Part shown: positions 1 to 5,748 of the stretch, piece by piece | How positions within the stretch are numbered: the first letter of the stretch is position 1 | How the letters are laid out: every line of letters starts with the position of its first letter | From: Candidatus Limnocylindria bacterium | Lineage (GTDB): Bacteria > Chloroflexota > Limnocylindria > QHBO01 | DNA: 8,032 nucleotides | Direction of reading: 5' to 3' | Assembly: GCA_030146365.1 (NCBI GenBank) | Contig: JASLBU010000030.1 | Span: 1-8,032, forward strand | Program-made: the position numbers and the translations under genes | Notes under the pieces: model-generated | Seen by the model: the letters and a program-made list of their open reading frames with translations, nothing else | Databases searched by the model: none | What the model was told of the DNA's origin: nothing

Positions 1-220
1 ACGTGCGCGGATCCGCGGACGGCAGGTCGGTCACGGCGGACACACCGGCAAATGGTGCGAGCTGGTCGGCGAAGCGGACCTCGAACGCAGCGAGATGGCC
101 GAGCAGGTCCTTCGCCGTCCAGACCCCGAGGGCGATCCGCCCCCAGTCGTCCGGACCGAATCGATCGACCGTCGAGCGGATTGTGCGCTGCCCGTACGTC
201 AGCACGTCAAGCGTGTTCAT
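1..220 (-). CDS. DinB-like / maleylpyruvate isomerase N-terminal-type protein, 3' end outside the window
   Basis: The minus strand is open from an ATG at 218-220 to the window edge, giving 73 residues that begin MNTLDVLTYGQRTIRSTVDR. The following stretch (W-G-R-I-A-L-G-V-W-T-A-K-D-L-L-G-H-L-A-A-F-E, about residues 27-48) is the typical first-helix pattern of the DinB/mycothiol-dependent maleylpyruvate isomerase superfamily. In these four-helix bundles the histidine of the 'xxHLxxxE' helix usually helps bind a divalent metal. Members act as thiol-dependent isomerases or transferases or have no known activity, so the substrate cannot be told from this part. No other start codon lies in frame just upstream, and the ribosome binding site is weak. 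The C-terminal half lies beyond the left edge. It is transcribed away from the kinase remnant that follows. Confidence 0.72.
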   Translation of the reverse strand, partial: MNTLDVLTYGQRTIRSTVDRFGPDDWGRIALGVWTAKDLLGHLAAFEVRFADQLAPFAGVSAVTDLPSADPRT

Positions 221-281
221 CGGCTGATACTCATGGACACACGCTACAGGGTCGCCGCCGCTGCTCGTAGCATGCTCTGAC

Positions 282-467
282 GTAACCAAACTCCGCGACG
301 ACGGGCGTGGACCTGTCACCGGCGCGGCCCTCGAAGGTGGCGTCCACGGCCTGGTTGGCATGCGCGAGCGCGCGGCGATGTTCGGCGGTGCGCTGAGCGC
401 CGAACGGGGTCTGGACGGCGGCTTCATCGTGCGGGCGCAGCTGCCGGTCCCCGAGGAGCGGCGATGA
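282..467 (+). pseudogene. Sensor histidine kinase, C-terminal remnant (5'-truncated)
   Basis: In the frame that ends with TGA at 465-467, the sequence reads D-D-G-R-G-P-V-T-G (297-323), then HGLVGMRERAAMFGGALSAE (345-404), and ends in VRAQLPVPEERR. This is the end of the HATPase_c domain of NarL/DesK-type histidine kinases: the DDGRG nucleotide-binding box followed by the 'GxGLxGMRER' box. Everything before it, including the sensor part, the phospho-accepting histidine helix and the N box, is missing. The frame has a stop at 225-227, and homology fades before about 282. The sequence at 282-299 looks like a worn 'VTNSGDDGRG' with compensating small indels, which is my reading. The stop overlaps the response regulator start as ATGA, the normal arrangement of an intact kinase-regulator operon, so this is the stump of a once complete pair. 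Confidence 0.78.
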
Positions 468-1009
468 TCCGCCTCCTCGTTGCCGACGACCAGCCGCTGG
501 TGCGCTGTGGGCTAGCCGCGATTATCGGCGCCGACCCGGAGCTCGAGGTGGTGGGCGAGGCGGCGACCGGCCGCGAGGCCGTGTGCCTCGCGCGCGAGCT
601 GCGACCCGACGTCATTGTCATGGACGTGCGCATGCCGGACCTCGACGGCATTGAGGCCACCCGCGAGCTGGCCCGCGGACCGGAGTCCGGCGCCCGGATC
701 CTGGTGCTGACCACCTACGACGTGGACGTCTACGTCTACGAGGCGCTGCGGGCGGGAGCCAGCGGCTTCCTGCTGAAGGACGCGCCGCGCTACCAGCTGC
801 TTGCCGCCATCCGCACCGGCGCCCTCGGCCACCTGACCGATCGTGAACGGCAGATTCTCGAGCTCGTCGGCCGCGGCCTAAGCAACCCCGAGATCGCCGA
901 GCGCCTCATCCTGGGCGAGAGCACAGTGAAGATTCATGTCGGGCTCGCTGGAGGAGTTGCGGCCGCTGATCCGGGCGGTCGTCGACCGCCTCGACGCACT
1001 CGACGATGA
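464..1009 (+). pseudogene. NarL/FixJ-type response regulator, internally deleted and with an altered C-terminus
   Basis: Residues 1-118 form a good receiver domain: acidic pair D8-D9, phospho-acceptor D54 in V-M-D-V-R-M-P-D, T83-T84 in V-L-T-T-Y-D, and K105 in F-L-L-K-D. A LuxR-type helix-turn-helix follows at once: LTDRERQILELVGRGLSNPE from residue 124, then ESTVKIHV. In this family some 35-40 residues normally separate AAIR(T) from L-T-x-R-E, but here only about five do, so a linker deletion that kept the frame is inferred. After STVKIHV (about 940) the family-typical ending (ARILAKLG and onward) is replaced by G-L-A-G-G-V-A-A-A-D-P-G, which is the out-of-frame translation of the TetR fragment. 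At 181 residues it is shorter than the usual 210-220. The ATG at 464 overlaps the kinase stop by four bases. DNA binding and dimerisation are probably lost, although the frame is open. Confidence 0.8.
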
Positions 1010-1316
1010 GTCTCGCGCGGCGATGGCCAGCCCAGGCGCAGCCGAGGTGCGACACGCGACCATGCCCACGCGTTACGAACGCATCCGCCGTCTGACTGAG
1101 ACGATCGAGCCCAAGCTCAAGAAGCGTGATCGGGACCGCATCACGCGGCTGCTGGTGGTTCTGACCGCATCAGCGTCGCTGCGGACGTGGCGCGATCACC
1201 TCGGGCTGTCGGCCGACGAGGTCGCCGATGAGGTGGACTGGATCGTTCGCGCGGCAATCGCGGCCGCCAGTGAAAGGACGCCGCAGAGTATCGCGCCAAT
1301 CGGAGATCCAACCTAG
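936..1316 (+). pseudogene. TetR/AcrR-type regulator, C-terminal ligand-binding domain only
   Basis: The open frame gives 126 residues. The part Y-E-R-I-R-R-L-T-E-T-I-E-P followed by TRLLVVLTASASLRTWRDHL (about residues 66-85) and G-L-S-A-D-E-V-A-D-E-V-D-W-I-V-R-A-A-I-A-A-A resembles the last helices of TetR-family ligand and dimerisation domains, where 'LTSSxALRxWRDxxGLS' with a final 'WxxRAAIAA' helix is common. The N-terminal DNA-binding helix-turn-helix (about 50-60 residues) is absent. A TGA at 927-929 closes this frame upstream, and the sequence before 936 belongs to the response regulator in another frame. The ATG at 936 has no convincing ribosome binding site. I read it as the stump of a regulator whose 5' half was removed together with the 3' end of the response regulator. 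A separate small protein is less likely. Confidence 0.66.
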
Positions 1317-1440
1317 CACCGGAGCCGTGACCGAGACGAGTAGCCGCGTCGTGCTGCCCCGCCGGTCCGCAACCGATCGCGTTGACGAACTGCGCCGAGC
1401 AAACGGGTGGCGGGCCGCTTGCCGAGAGACGCGGGCCCGT
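1317..1440. other. Gap between convergent genes, no supported gene
   Basis: These 124 bases lie between the stop of the TetR remnant (plus) and the stop of the SRPBCC gene (minus). A short frame from a GTG at 1327 reads V-T-E-T-S-S-R-V-V-L-P-R-R but resembles no family I know. I see no strong hairpin followed by a T-run, so no intrinsic terminator is called. Confidence 0.5.
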
Positions 1441-1974
1441 TCAGCTCGGTGAGCACGGTGAAGGGCGACCGCCCACCACGGCACTCTCGATCCAGGGTCG
1501 GAGGCGGCGCCCGAGGAGTCCGAATGCCACGTCCAGAAGCGGCTTCATCAGCACGAGGTCGAGGATGCGACCGGGCAAGCCGTCCGGCAGCGGGTAGTCG
1601 AGGACGTGCGTGATGAGCGTGCCACCGTTGGCCGCGTCATACCGTGTCGTTGAGCGCCATTCGCCGAATACCGATAGCTGCCCGACCTCGACCGTCGCCC
1701 ATGGCGGCGCCGGGCGTGGTCGGTCGGTGAGGTTCGGTGGATCGACATGGATCGTCTCCCAGCGCGTCGAGACGCGGATGAGCCCGAGGGTGAAGACCTG
1801 GTGGTAGACGTTGCCGACCTGCTCGACCCGGCCGGCGGTCTCGGGTACGCGGACGAGGGGGTTGAACTCTGGGAAGCGACTCGGATCGGCCGCGATGTCA
1901 AGGGCCTGCTCGGGTGCAACGCGGATAAACCATCGATCCCGACGTCGGCCAACCATTCGCTTCATCCTCAGCAT
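1441..1974 (-). CDS. SRPBCC (START/polyketide-cyclase-like) family protein
   Basis: The minus frame encodes a compact helix-grip protein. It opens with the β1 strand D-R-W-F-I-R-V-A-P-E-Q-A-L-D-I-A-A-D-P-S-R-F-P-E-F-N-P, a typical SRPBCC beginning in which a 'xxPxxxWxxxxDxxxxPxW' type pattern precedes the strand-rich middle. Strands follow (V-Y-H-Q-V-F-T-L, T-R-W-E-T-I-H-V, T-R-Y-D-A-A-N-G-G-T-L-I-T-H-V-L-D-Y), then a long C-terminal helix (L-M-K-P-L-L-D-V-A-F-G-L-L-G-R-R-L-R-P-W). Members bind hydrophobic ligands or act in toxin-antitoxin and polyketide pathways, and no specific role can be assigned here. Candidate starts are ATG 1974, 1965 and 1956. The last gives about 171 residues and has a GAGG nine bases upstream, so it is at least as good as 1974. 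The frame stays open to 2088, but that part lies over the cyclase remnant and is not homologous to SRPBCC. The protein seems intact. Confidence 0.72.
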   Translation of the reverse strand: MLRMKRMVGRRRDRWFIRVAPEQALDIAADPSRFPEFNPLVRVPETAGRVEQVGNVYHQVFTLGLIRVSTRWETIHVDPPNLTDRPRPAPPWATVEVGQLSVFGEWRSTTRYDAANGGTLITHVLDYPLPDGLPGRILDLVLMKPLLDVAFGLLGRRLRPWIESAVVGGRPSPCSPS

Positions 1975-2084
1975 CCCAAATCGGTAGCAGTCTAAAGGGC
2001 CTGGGACAGGGGCGCGGGCGGGTCGATACCCCTTGAGGTAGGCGGCTCCCGACACTTGCGGCGGTTCCTCGCGTACACCAATCG

Positions 2085-2213
2085 TCACGGCTGAATAGGG
2101 ATCGCCAAGGTCTGGAGCAGCCGCGTCGAGCCCTCGATGTCGCGCATCAGGACGGTGACCGTCCCGCTCGGCAGTTCCGTGGCGGGCGGCGGGGCGGGGG
2201 ATACGTCAGGCAT
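2085..2213 (-). pseudogene. Class III adenylate/guanylate cyclase, N-terminal remnant with frameshift
   Basis: From an ATG at 2211-2213 the minus strand reads M-P-D-V-S-P-A-P-P-P-A-T-E-L-P, then SGTVTVLMRDIEGSTRLLQT, then A-I-P-I-Q-P and a stop at 2085-2087. The pattern 'PSGTVTFLFTDIEGSTRLLQxLGD' opens many cyclase domains of regulator proteins that combine a class III cyclase with ATPase and TPR modules in actinobacteria and Chloroflexota. The aspartate of D-I-E-G-S-T is normally a metal ligand. One added base after the codons for L-Q-T-L would restore L-G-D-P-Y-S-A-V in the next frame, as expected for a one-base deletion. Beyond that, neither frame continues the cyclase, and the domain's remaining ~130 residues are absent. 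Only a stump is left, so it is non-functional. M-R in place of the usual F-T just before D-I-E-G-S-T is another sign of decay. Confidence 0.75.
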
Positions 2214-2304
2214 TCGCCGATAACGGTGCTCCGGCCACCAACCTCCGAAGACGGTCGATCCGCGCGCCACGCCTGGTTCCACACCGGCGCGCTCCAACCA
2301 ATGG

Positions 2305-2376
2305 AGGGCGGCCCGCGTCGGACTGACTACGATGGACCAGAGGGCGGCCCCTGTCGGACTGATTACGATGGACCAT
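2305..2376 (+). repeat. Two-copy 36-bp tandem direct repeat upstream of glpK
   Basis: Copy one (2305-2340) and copy two (2341-2376) differ at four positions (11, 12, 23 and 36 of the unit), so 32 of 36 bases match. Each copy holds GTCGGACTGA followed by C or T, then TACGATGGACCA. The period is twelve codons and lies in the glpK frame, so each copy contains an in-frame ATG (2332 and 2368). The second copy ends exactly at the preferred glpK start at 2377. A perfect 10-bp palindrome, ACCATATGGT (2372-2381), spans the end of the repeat and the start codon. This could be a duplicated operator or promoter element, or a simple replication slippage product. Confidence 0.88.
2364..2376 (+). promoter_or_regulatory. 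Possible -10 element (TACGAT) placed for a leaderless glpK transcript
   Basis: TACGAT at 2364-2369 fits the TANNNT form of -10 elements and ends seven bases before the glpK ATG at 2377, the spacing seen for leaderless genes in actinobacteria and Deinococcus. No Shine-Dalgarno sequence better than a lone GGA lies before this ATG. The same hexamer occurs in the other repeat copy at 2328-2333. No clear -35 is visible, so confidence is low. Confidence 0.3.
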
Positions 2377-3867
2377 ATGGTGAGCGGGTACGTTCTGGCT
2401 CTGGATCAGGGAACCACGTCGAGCCGGGCAGTGCTGTTCCGGCGGAACGGGACCGTGGGCGCCACGGCTCAAGCAGAGGTCCCGCAGATTTTCCCGGCGC
2501 CCGGGGTTGTCGAGCACGACCCGGAAGCAATCTGGCAGTCGCAGCTCAATGTCGCGCGCCAGGTGATGGCGGAGAATCACGTTTCGCCCGCCGAGATCGC
2601 CGCCATAGGCATCACTAATCAGCGGGAGACCACGATCGTCTGGGAGAAGGCGACTGGGCGGCCGATCCATAACGCGATCGTCTGGCAGAGCCGCGTCACC
2701 GCTGACATGTGCGACGCGCTGAAGCTGGCCGGCCATGAAGAGCTCGTCCGCGACCGCACTGGACTCCCGATAGATCCGTACTTCAGCGCGACCAAGATCG
2801 GGCACATCCTTCGGGTAGTACCCGGCGCGCCGGATCGTGCCGCCGCCGGCGAATTGCTCTTCGGTACGGTTGACACCTTTCTCATCTGGCGACTCACGGA
2901 GGGTCGAGTTCACGTCTCGGACTACTCGAATTGCAGCCGCACCCTGTTATTCGATATTCGGACGCTGGATTGGGACGACGACCTTCTCGGCATCATGGGC
3001 ATCCCGCGGGCGATGCTGCCCGAACCTCGACCGTCGTCAGAGGTGTATGGGGAGACCCGGCTGCTCGGCGGCACGCTTCCGATTTCGGGGTGTGCCGGTG
3101 ACCAGCAGGCCGCCACGTTCGGACAAGCATGCTTCGAGCCGGGCGACGTGAAGCAGACCTATGGCACCGGCGCGTTCATGCTCATGAACACGGGTCTGAC
3201 GCCCGTGCGATCCGACAACAGACTGCTCACTACGATTGCCTGGGGATACAACGATACGGTGACGTACGCGCTTGAGGGATCCGTGTTCGTGGCGGGCGCT
3301 GCGGTGCAGTGGATTCGAGACGGGCTGCGGGCCATCGCTCGTTCGTCAGACATTGAACAGCTCGCCGCCGCCGTGCCAGATAGCGGTGGCGTGTATCTCG
3401 TCCCGGCTTTCGTGGGCCTTGGGGCACCGCACTGGGACCCGTACGCACGGGGCGCGATCTTCGGGCTGACGCGGGGATCGACCACCGCACACATCGCGCG
3501 CGCGGCAATTGATTCCATCGCGTACCAAACGGCGGACATCCTCGAGGCGATGGAGGCCGATGCCGGTGATCGGGTCTCCGCGCTGAAGGTTGACGGGGGT
3601 GCGGCGGTCAATGACGCGCTGATGCAGTTTCAGGCTGACATTCTCGGCACTCCGGTGGTTCGGCCGGAGGTTACCCAGACGACGGCGCTGGGCGCCGCAT
3701 ACCTGGCGGGACTGGCCGTCGGGTTCTGGACCGACACGGACGACATTGCGCGCAACTGGGCGCTGGATCGCCGATTCGAGCCTGCCATGAGCGCTGCAAC
3801 GCGGGACAAGCTCCTCAGCGGCTGGCGCAATGCCGTCAGGCGGACGCTGGAGTCGGTCGCTGATTGA
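2377..3867 (+). CDS. glpK: Glycerol kinase
   Basis: This FGGY-family kinase phosphorylates glycerol with ATP to sn-glycerol 3-phosphate in the cytoplasm. From ATG 2377 it is 496 residues, close to the usual ~500. Key parts are the phosphate loop L-D-Q-G-T-T-S-S-R (residues 9-17), N-Q-R-E-T-T-I-V-W-E (81-90) with the glycerol-contacting R83-E84, D-P-Y-F-S-A-T-K (133-140), F-G-T-V-D-T-F-L-I-W, catalytic D242 in G-D-Q-Q-A-A, Y-G-T-G-A-F-M-L-M-N-T-G (262-273), and the C-terminal A-L-G-A-A-Y-L-A-G-L-A-V-G-F-W. ATGs at 2332 and 2368 are in frame, but they lie in the duplicated unit and add residues not typical of the family. The E. coli loop G-G-K-G-G-T-R that binds the inhibitor fructose 1,6-bisphosphate is shortened here to L-G-G-T-L, so that control is probably absent (inference). 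H143 stands where the FGGY signature usually has tryptophan. The 3' end overlaps glpD on the other strand by 32 bp. Confidence 0.97.
   Translation: MVSGYVLALDQGTTSSRAVLFRRNGTVGATAQAEVPQIFPAPGVVEHDPEAIWQSQLNVARQVMAENHVSPAEIAAIGITNQRETTIVWEKATGRPIHNAIVWQSRVTADMCDALKLAGHEELVRDRTGLPIDPYFSATKIGHILRVVPGAPDRAAAGELLFGTVDTFLIWRLTEGRVHVSDYSNCSRTLLFDIRTLDWDDDLLGIMGIPRAMLPEPRPSSEVYGETRLLGGTLPISGCAGDQQAATFGQACFEPGDVKQTYGTGAFMLMNTGLTPVRSDNRLLTTIAWGYNDTVTYALEGSVFVAGAAVQWIRDGLRAIARSSDIEQLAAAVPDSGGVYLVPAFVGLGAPHWDPYARGAIFGLTRGSTTAHIARAAIDSIAYQTADILEAMEADAGDRVSALKVDGGAAVNDALMQFQADILGTPVVRPEVTQTTALGAAYLAGLAVGFWTDTDDIARNWALDRRFEPAMSAATRDKLLSGWRNAVRRTLESVAD
3836..3867. other. 32-bp convergent overlap of glpK and glpD coding ends
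   Basis: The glpK stop is at 3865-3867 on plus and the glpD stop at 3836-3838 on minus. The last ten glpK codons and last ten glpD codons (both counts including overlap with the stops) therefore share the same DNA. There is no space for a conventional terminator between the genes, so each transcript must read antisense into the other coding region at least briefly. Confidence 0.92.
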
Positions 3868-5488
3868 GCTCACGTGGCTCGATGGCAGCTGGAACGCCGT
3901 ACTCGCGCTGCGCCGCCTCGCGGAACCGTGTGACCTCAATGCTCTGCTTCTCCGTGGTCCAGTCCAGTGCGCTCCCGACGATTTCGGCGACTCGCCCCGC
4001 GACGCTGGCGCCGTTGTCACGCTGCTCGAGAACAAGTCGCATGCGTCGAGCGAGGATGTCTTCCAGGGATAGCGCCGACTCTTGCTCCAGTGCCCACAGA
4101 ACCTCGCCCTCGAGATAACTCGTATCGCCGAGCGCCGTCAGAAGTCCGCTGGTGGCGGAGCTTTCGGCAACGTCCCGCGCTTCCGCCCCGTAGCGTGCGA
4201 CCAACCGCCTCGCGCGCTCGGGCTCCAACCCGTGGCGTCGCACCAAGCGGTCCGTCTCGGCGTCTTGGCGATCCGTCTCGAGCGCGCCGACGAGCCCGGG
4301 CCATACCGGCGTGGCAATACGGCGCCCCGGCTTGCCGAGCGCCTCGTCCACGACGTCCCGCGCGATCTGCCGGAACGTCGTGTACTTCCCGCCCCGGATG
4401 CGGACCACGCCGCCACGCCGCTCTACGACGTGTTCCCGCGAGGCGCTGACCGTGTGGGTTGCGTTGCTCCCAGCCGCAAGCGGTCGAATGCCAGCGAACG
4501 TCGCGACCACGTCCTCGACTCGCAATCCGATGTTCAGGGCCTCGTTCGTCTGGCTGATGAGGTAGTCGACCTCCTGGCGCGTCGCGCTTGGGTGGCTGGT
4601 GGGGCCCTCGTGCCGCACGTCCGTCGTGCCGATGATCCAGAATCGTTCCCACGGCACGATGAAGACGACCCGGCGTCGAACCCTCAACGTCATACCCCAC
4701 GGGCTCGGGATACGGGACCGCTCCACGACGATGTGTGAGCCGCGGCTCGGCACGATGGCGCCGTCCGGGTGACTTGCGCCCGTCGCGTCGATTACCGCGC
4801 GCGCACACAGCCGAAGCGCTTCATCGGTGAGGCGGTCGTGCACCACGATCGCCGATTGGTCGAAATCGCTGTAATCGGCGGCCTCCATTTGTGTCATCAC
4901 GAGGGACCCAGCTCGAGCTGCTGTTCGGGCGACGGCGACGGCGAGACGCGCGTCGTCCGCAACCGCATCCGTGTACGTGAAGACTCCACGCAAGCGTTCG
5001 GCCTGCAGGGCGGGAATGTCACGCCGCGCTGCGCTCGGACGAACGTACGTCGGCCAGCCGCCGTCCCTCGCAGCGCCCAGCATGGCGTACAGCGCCAGAC
5101 CGGCGCCGAGATACGGGACCTGGTGCGGCCAGCCGGACACCGGCACCACGAACCGCTCCAAGCGCACAAGGTGCGGCGCCAACCGGAGAAGCATCGCCCG
5201 CTCGCGAAGGGCCTCCAGCACGAGACCGAAACGGAACTGCTCGAGGTAGCGCAGCCCCCCGTGAATCAGCTTCGACGACCGGCTGCTCGTTTCAACGGCG
5301 ATGTCTTCCCGCTCGACCAGCGCCACCTTCGCCCCTCGGAGCGTGGCCTCGAGCGCACACGCCACCCCGATGATGCCGCCGCCGACGATGAGGAGGTCCC
5401 ATGTCTCGTTCTGAAGGCGTTCGACGGCCCGAATGCGGCGTTCGGCGGCGGAGCCTCCCTCGGTTTGAAGCCGGGCGCTGTTCTGCAC
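3836..5488 (-). CDS. glpD: FAD-dependent (aerobic) glycerol-3-phosphate dehydrogenase
   Basis: It oxidises glycerol 3-phosphate to dihydroxyacetone phosphate and passes electrons to the membrane quinone pool, the step after GlpK. At 550 residues it fits the GlpD family. Visible parts are the FAD-binding G-G-G-I-I-G (36-41), S-S-R-S-S-K-L-I-H-G-G-L-R-Y-L-E (68-83), the I-I-G-T-T-D strand (285-290), A-G-I-R-P-L (332-337), G-G-K-Y-T-T-F-R-Q-I-A (366-376, the second family signature with F for Y), and a C-terminal domain with E-G-E-V-L-W-A-L-E-Q-E (460-470). The start is a GTG at 5486-5488. A TAG three codons upstream and the lack of other start codons before the FAD domain leave it as the only choice. 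No Shine-Dalgarno is seen. It converges on and overlaps glpK, and diverges from the ABC operon, sharing its intergenic region. Confidence 0.96.
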   Translation of the reverse strand: MQNSARLQTEGGSAAERRIRAVERLQNETWDLLIVGGGIIGVACALEATLRGAKVALVEREDIAVETSSRSSKLIHGGLRYLEQFRFGLVLEALRERAMLLRLAPHLVRLERFVVPVSGWPHQVPYLGAGLALYAMLGAARDGGWPTYVRPSAARRDIPALQAERLRGVFTYTDAVADDARLAVAVARTAARAGSLVMTQMEAADYSDFDQSAIVVHDRLTDEALRLCARAVIDATGASHPDGAIVPSRGSHIVVERSRIPSPWGMTLRVRRRVVFIVPWERFWIIGTTDVRHEGPTSHPSATRQEVDYLISQTNEALNIGLRVEDVVATFAGIRPLAAGSNATHTVSASREHVVERRGGVVRIRGGKYTTFRQIARDVVDEALGKPGRRIATPVWPGLVGALETDRQDAETDRLVRRHGLEPERARRLVARYGAEARDVAESSATSGLLTALGDTSYLEGEVLWALEQESALSLEDILARRMRLVLEQRDNGASVAGRVAEIVGSALDWTTEKQSIEVTRFREAAQREYGVPAAIEPRELNQRPTPASA

Positions 5489-5494
5489 CGGGAG

Positions 5495-5500
5495 AGCCTA
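5495..5500 (-). promoter_or_regulatory. Possible -10 element (TAGGCT) before the glpD GTG start
   Basis: On the minus strand TAGGCT is followed by CTCCCG and then the GTG start, six bases between hexamer and start codon. The TANNNT form, the spacing and the absence of a Shine-Dalgarno suit a leaderless transcript. A nearly matching string (TAGGCT, three bases, CCG, then ATG) is found on the plus strand at 5600-5614. No -35 box at the expected distance is seen. Confidence 0.32.
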
Positions 5501-5585
5501 CCGTGACCGCGAGGCAGTGGGTGGGCCGGCGGTTTGGTCCGAGGGGTCGACAAATGCTCGGGCAATGTAGCGGGCACTTTCGCCC

Positions 5586-5611
5586 TTGACATGCGGAAGT
5601 AGGCTGAGCCG
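5586..5611 (+). promoter_or_regulatory. Candidate promoter for the ABC transporter operon
   Basis: The 260-base region 5489-5748 between the divergent glpD and solute-binding protein genes holds no supported gene. Within it TTGACA (5586-5591) matches the -35 consensus, and TAGGCT (5600-5605) matches TANNNT. The eight bases between them are too few for both to serve one ordinary sigma-70 promoter, so at most one is used as it stands. If TAGGCT is the -10, transcription would start near 5612 and leave a leader of about 137 bases before the coding start at 5749. Confidence 0.3.
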
Positions 5612-5730
5612 ATGCAGAGCGTCCCCGAGAGGCGCTCGAGCACCACGGAACAGCGTTCTGATCCGGCGCGGAGCGAGGGCCGTCTCCGCGGCGTCACCGG
5701 CTGCGGCCTCCCGAGACCGACCAGCGACCT

Positions 5731-5739
5731 GAGAAAGGA
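5731..5739 (+). promoter_or_regulatory. Ribosome binding site of the solute-binding protein gene
   Basis: GAGAAAGGA ends nine bases before the ATG at 5749. It is the strongest Shine-Dalgarno in this part of the window and fixes the start, in contrast to glpK and glpD, which lack one. Confidence 0.62.
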
Positions 5740-5748
5740 CCGGAACAC

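Noticed and set aside
1228..1452. Plus frame of 74 residues overlapping the TetR remnant end
   Set aside because: Arginine-rich, in a different frame from the TetR-like sequence, with no ribosome binding site or recognisable motif.
1975..2088. N-terminal extension of the SRPBCC protein to a start at 2088
   Set aside because: These 38 codons do not resemble SRPBCC proteins. They are the shifted frame downstream of the cyclase stump, and better-placed ATGs exist at 1974 to 1956.
2206..2913. Minus frame of 235 residues upstream of and over the glpK start
   Set aside because: It is the complement of glpK codons and the 36-bp repeat, without family similarity, and overlaps the cyclase remnant in another frame.
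3346..4035. Long minus frame of 229 residues over the 3' part of glpK
   Set aside because: It lies opposite the strongly conserved GlpK sequence and has an arginine-rich composition with no recognisable domain.
5571..5586. GGGC-ACTTTC-GCCC hairpin as a terminator or operator
   Set aside because: The stem is only four base pairs and no T-run follows, so it is within chance expectation at this GC content.
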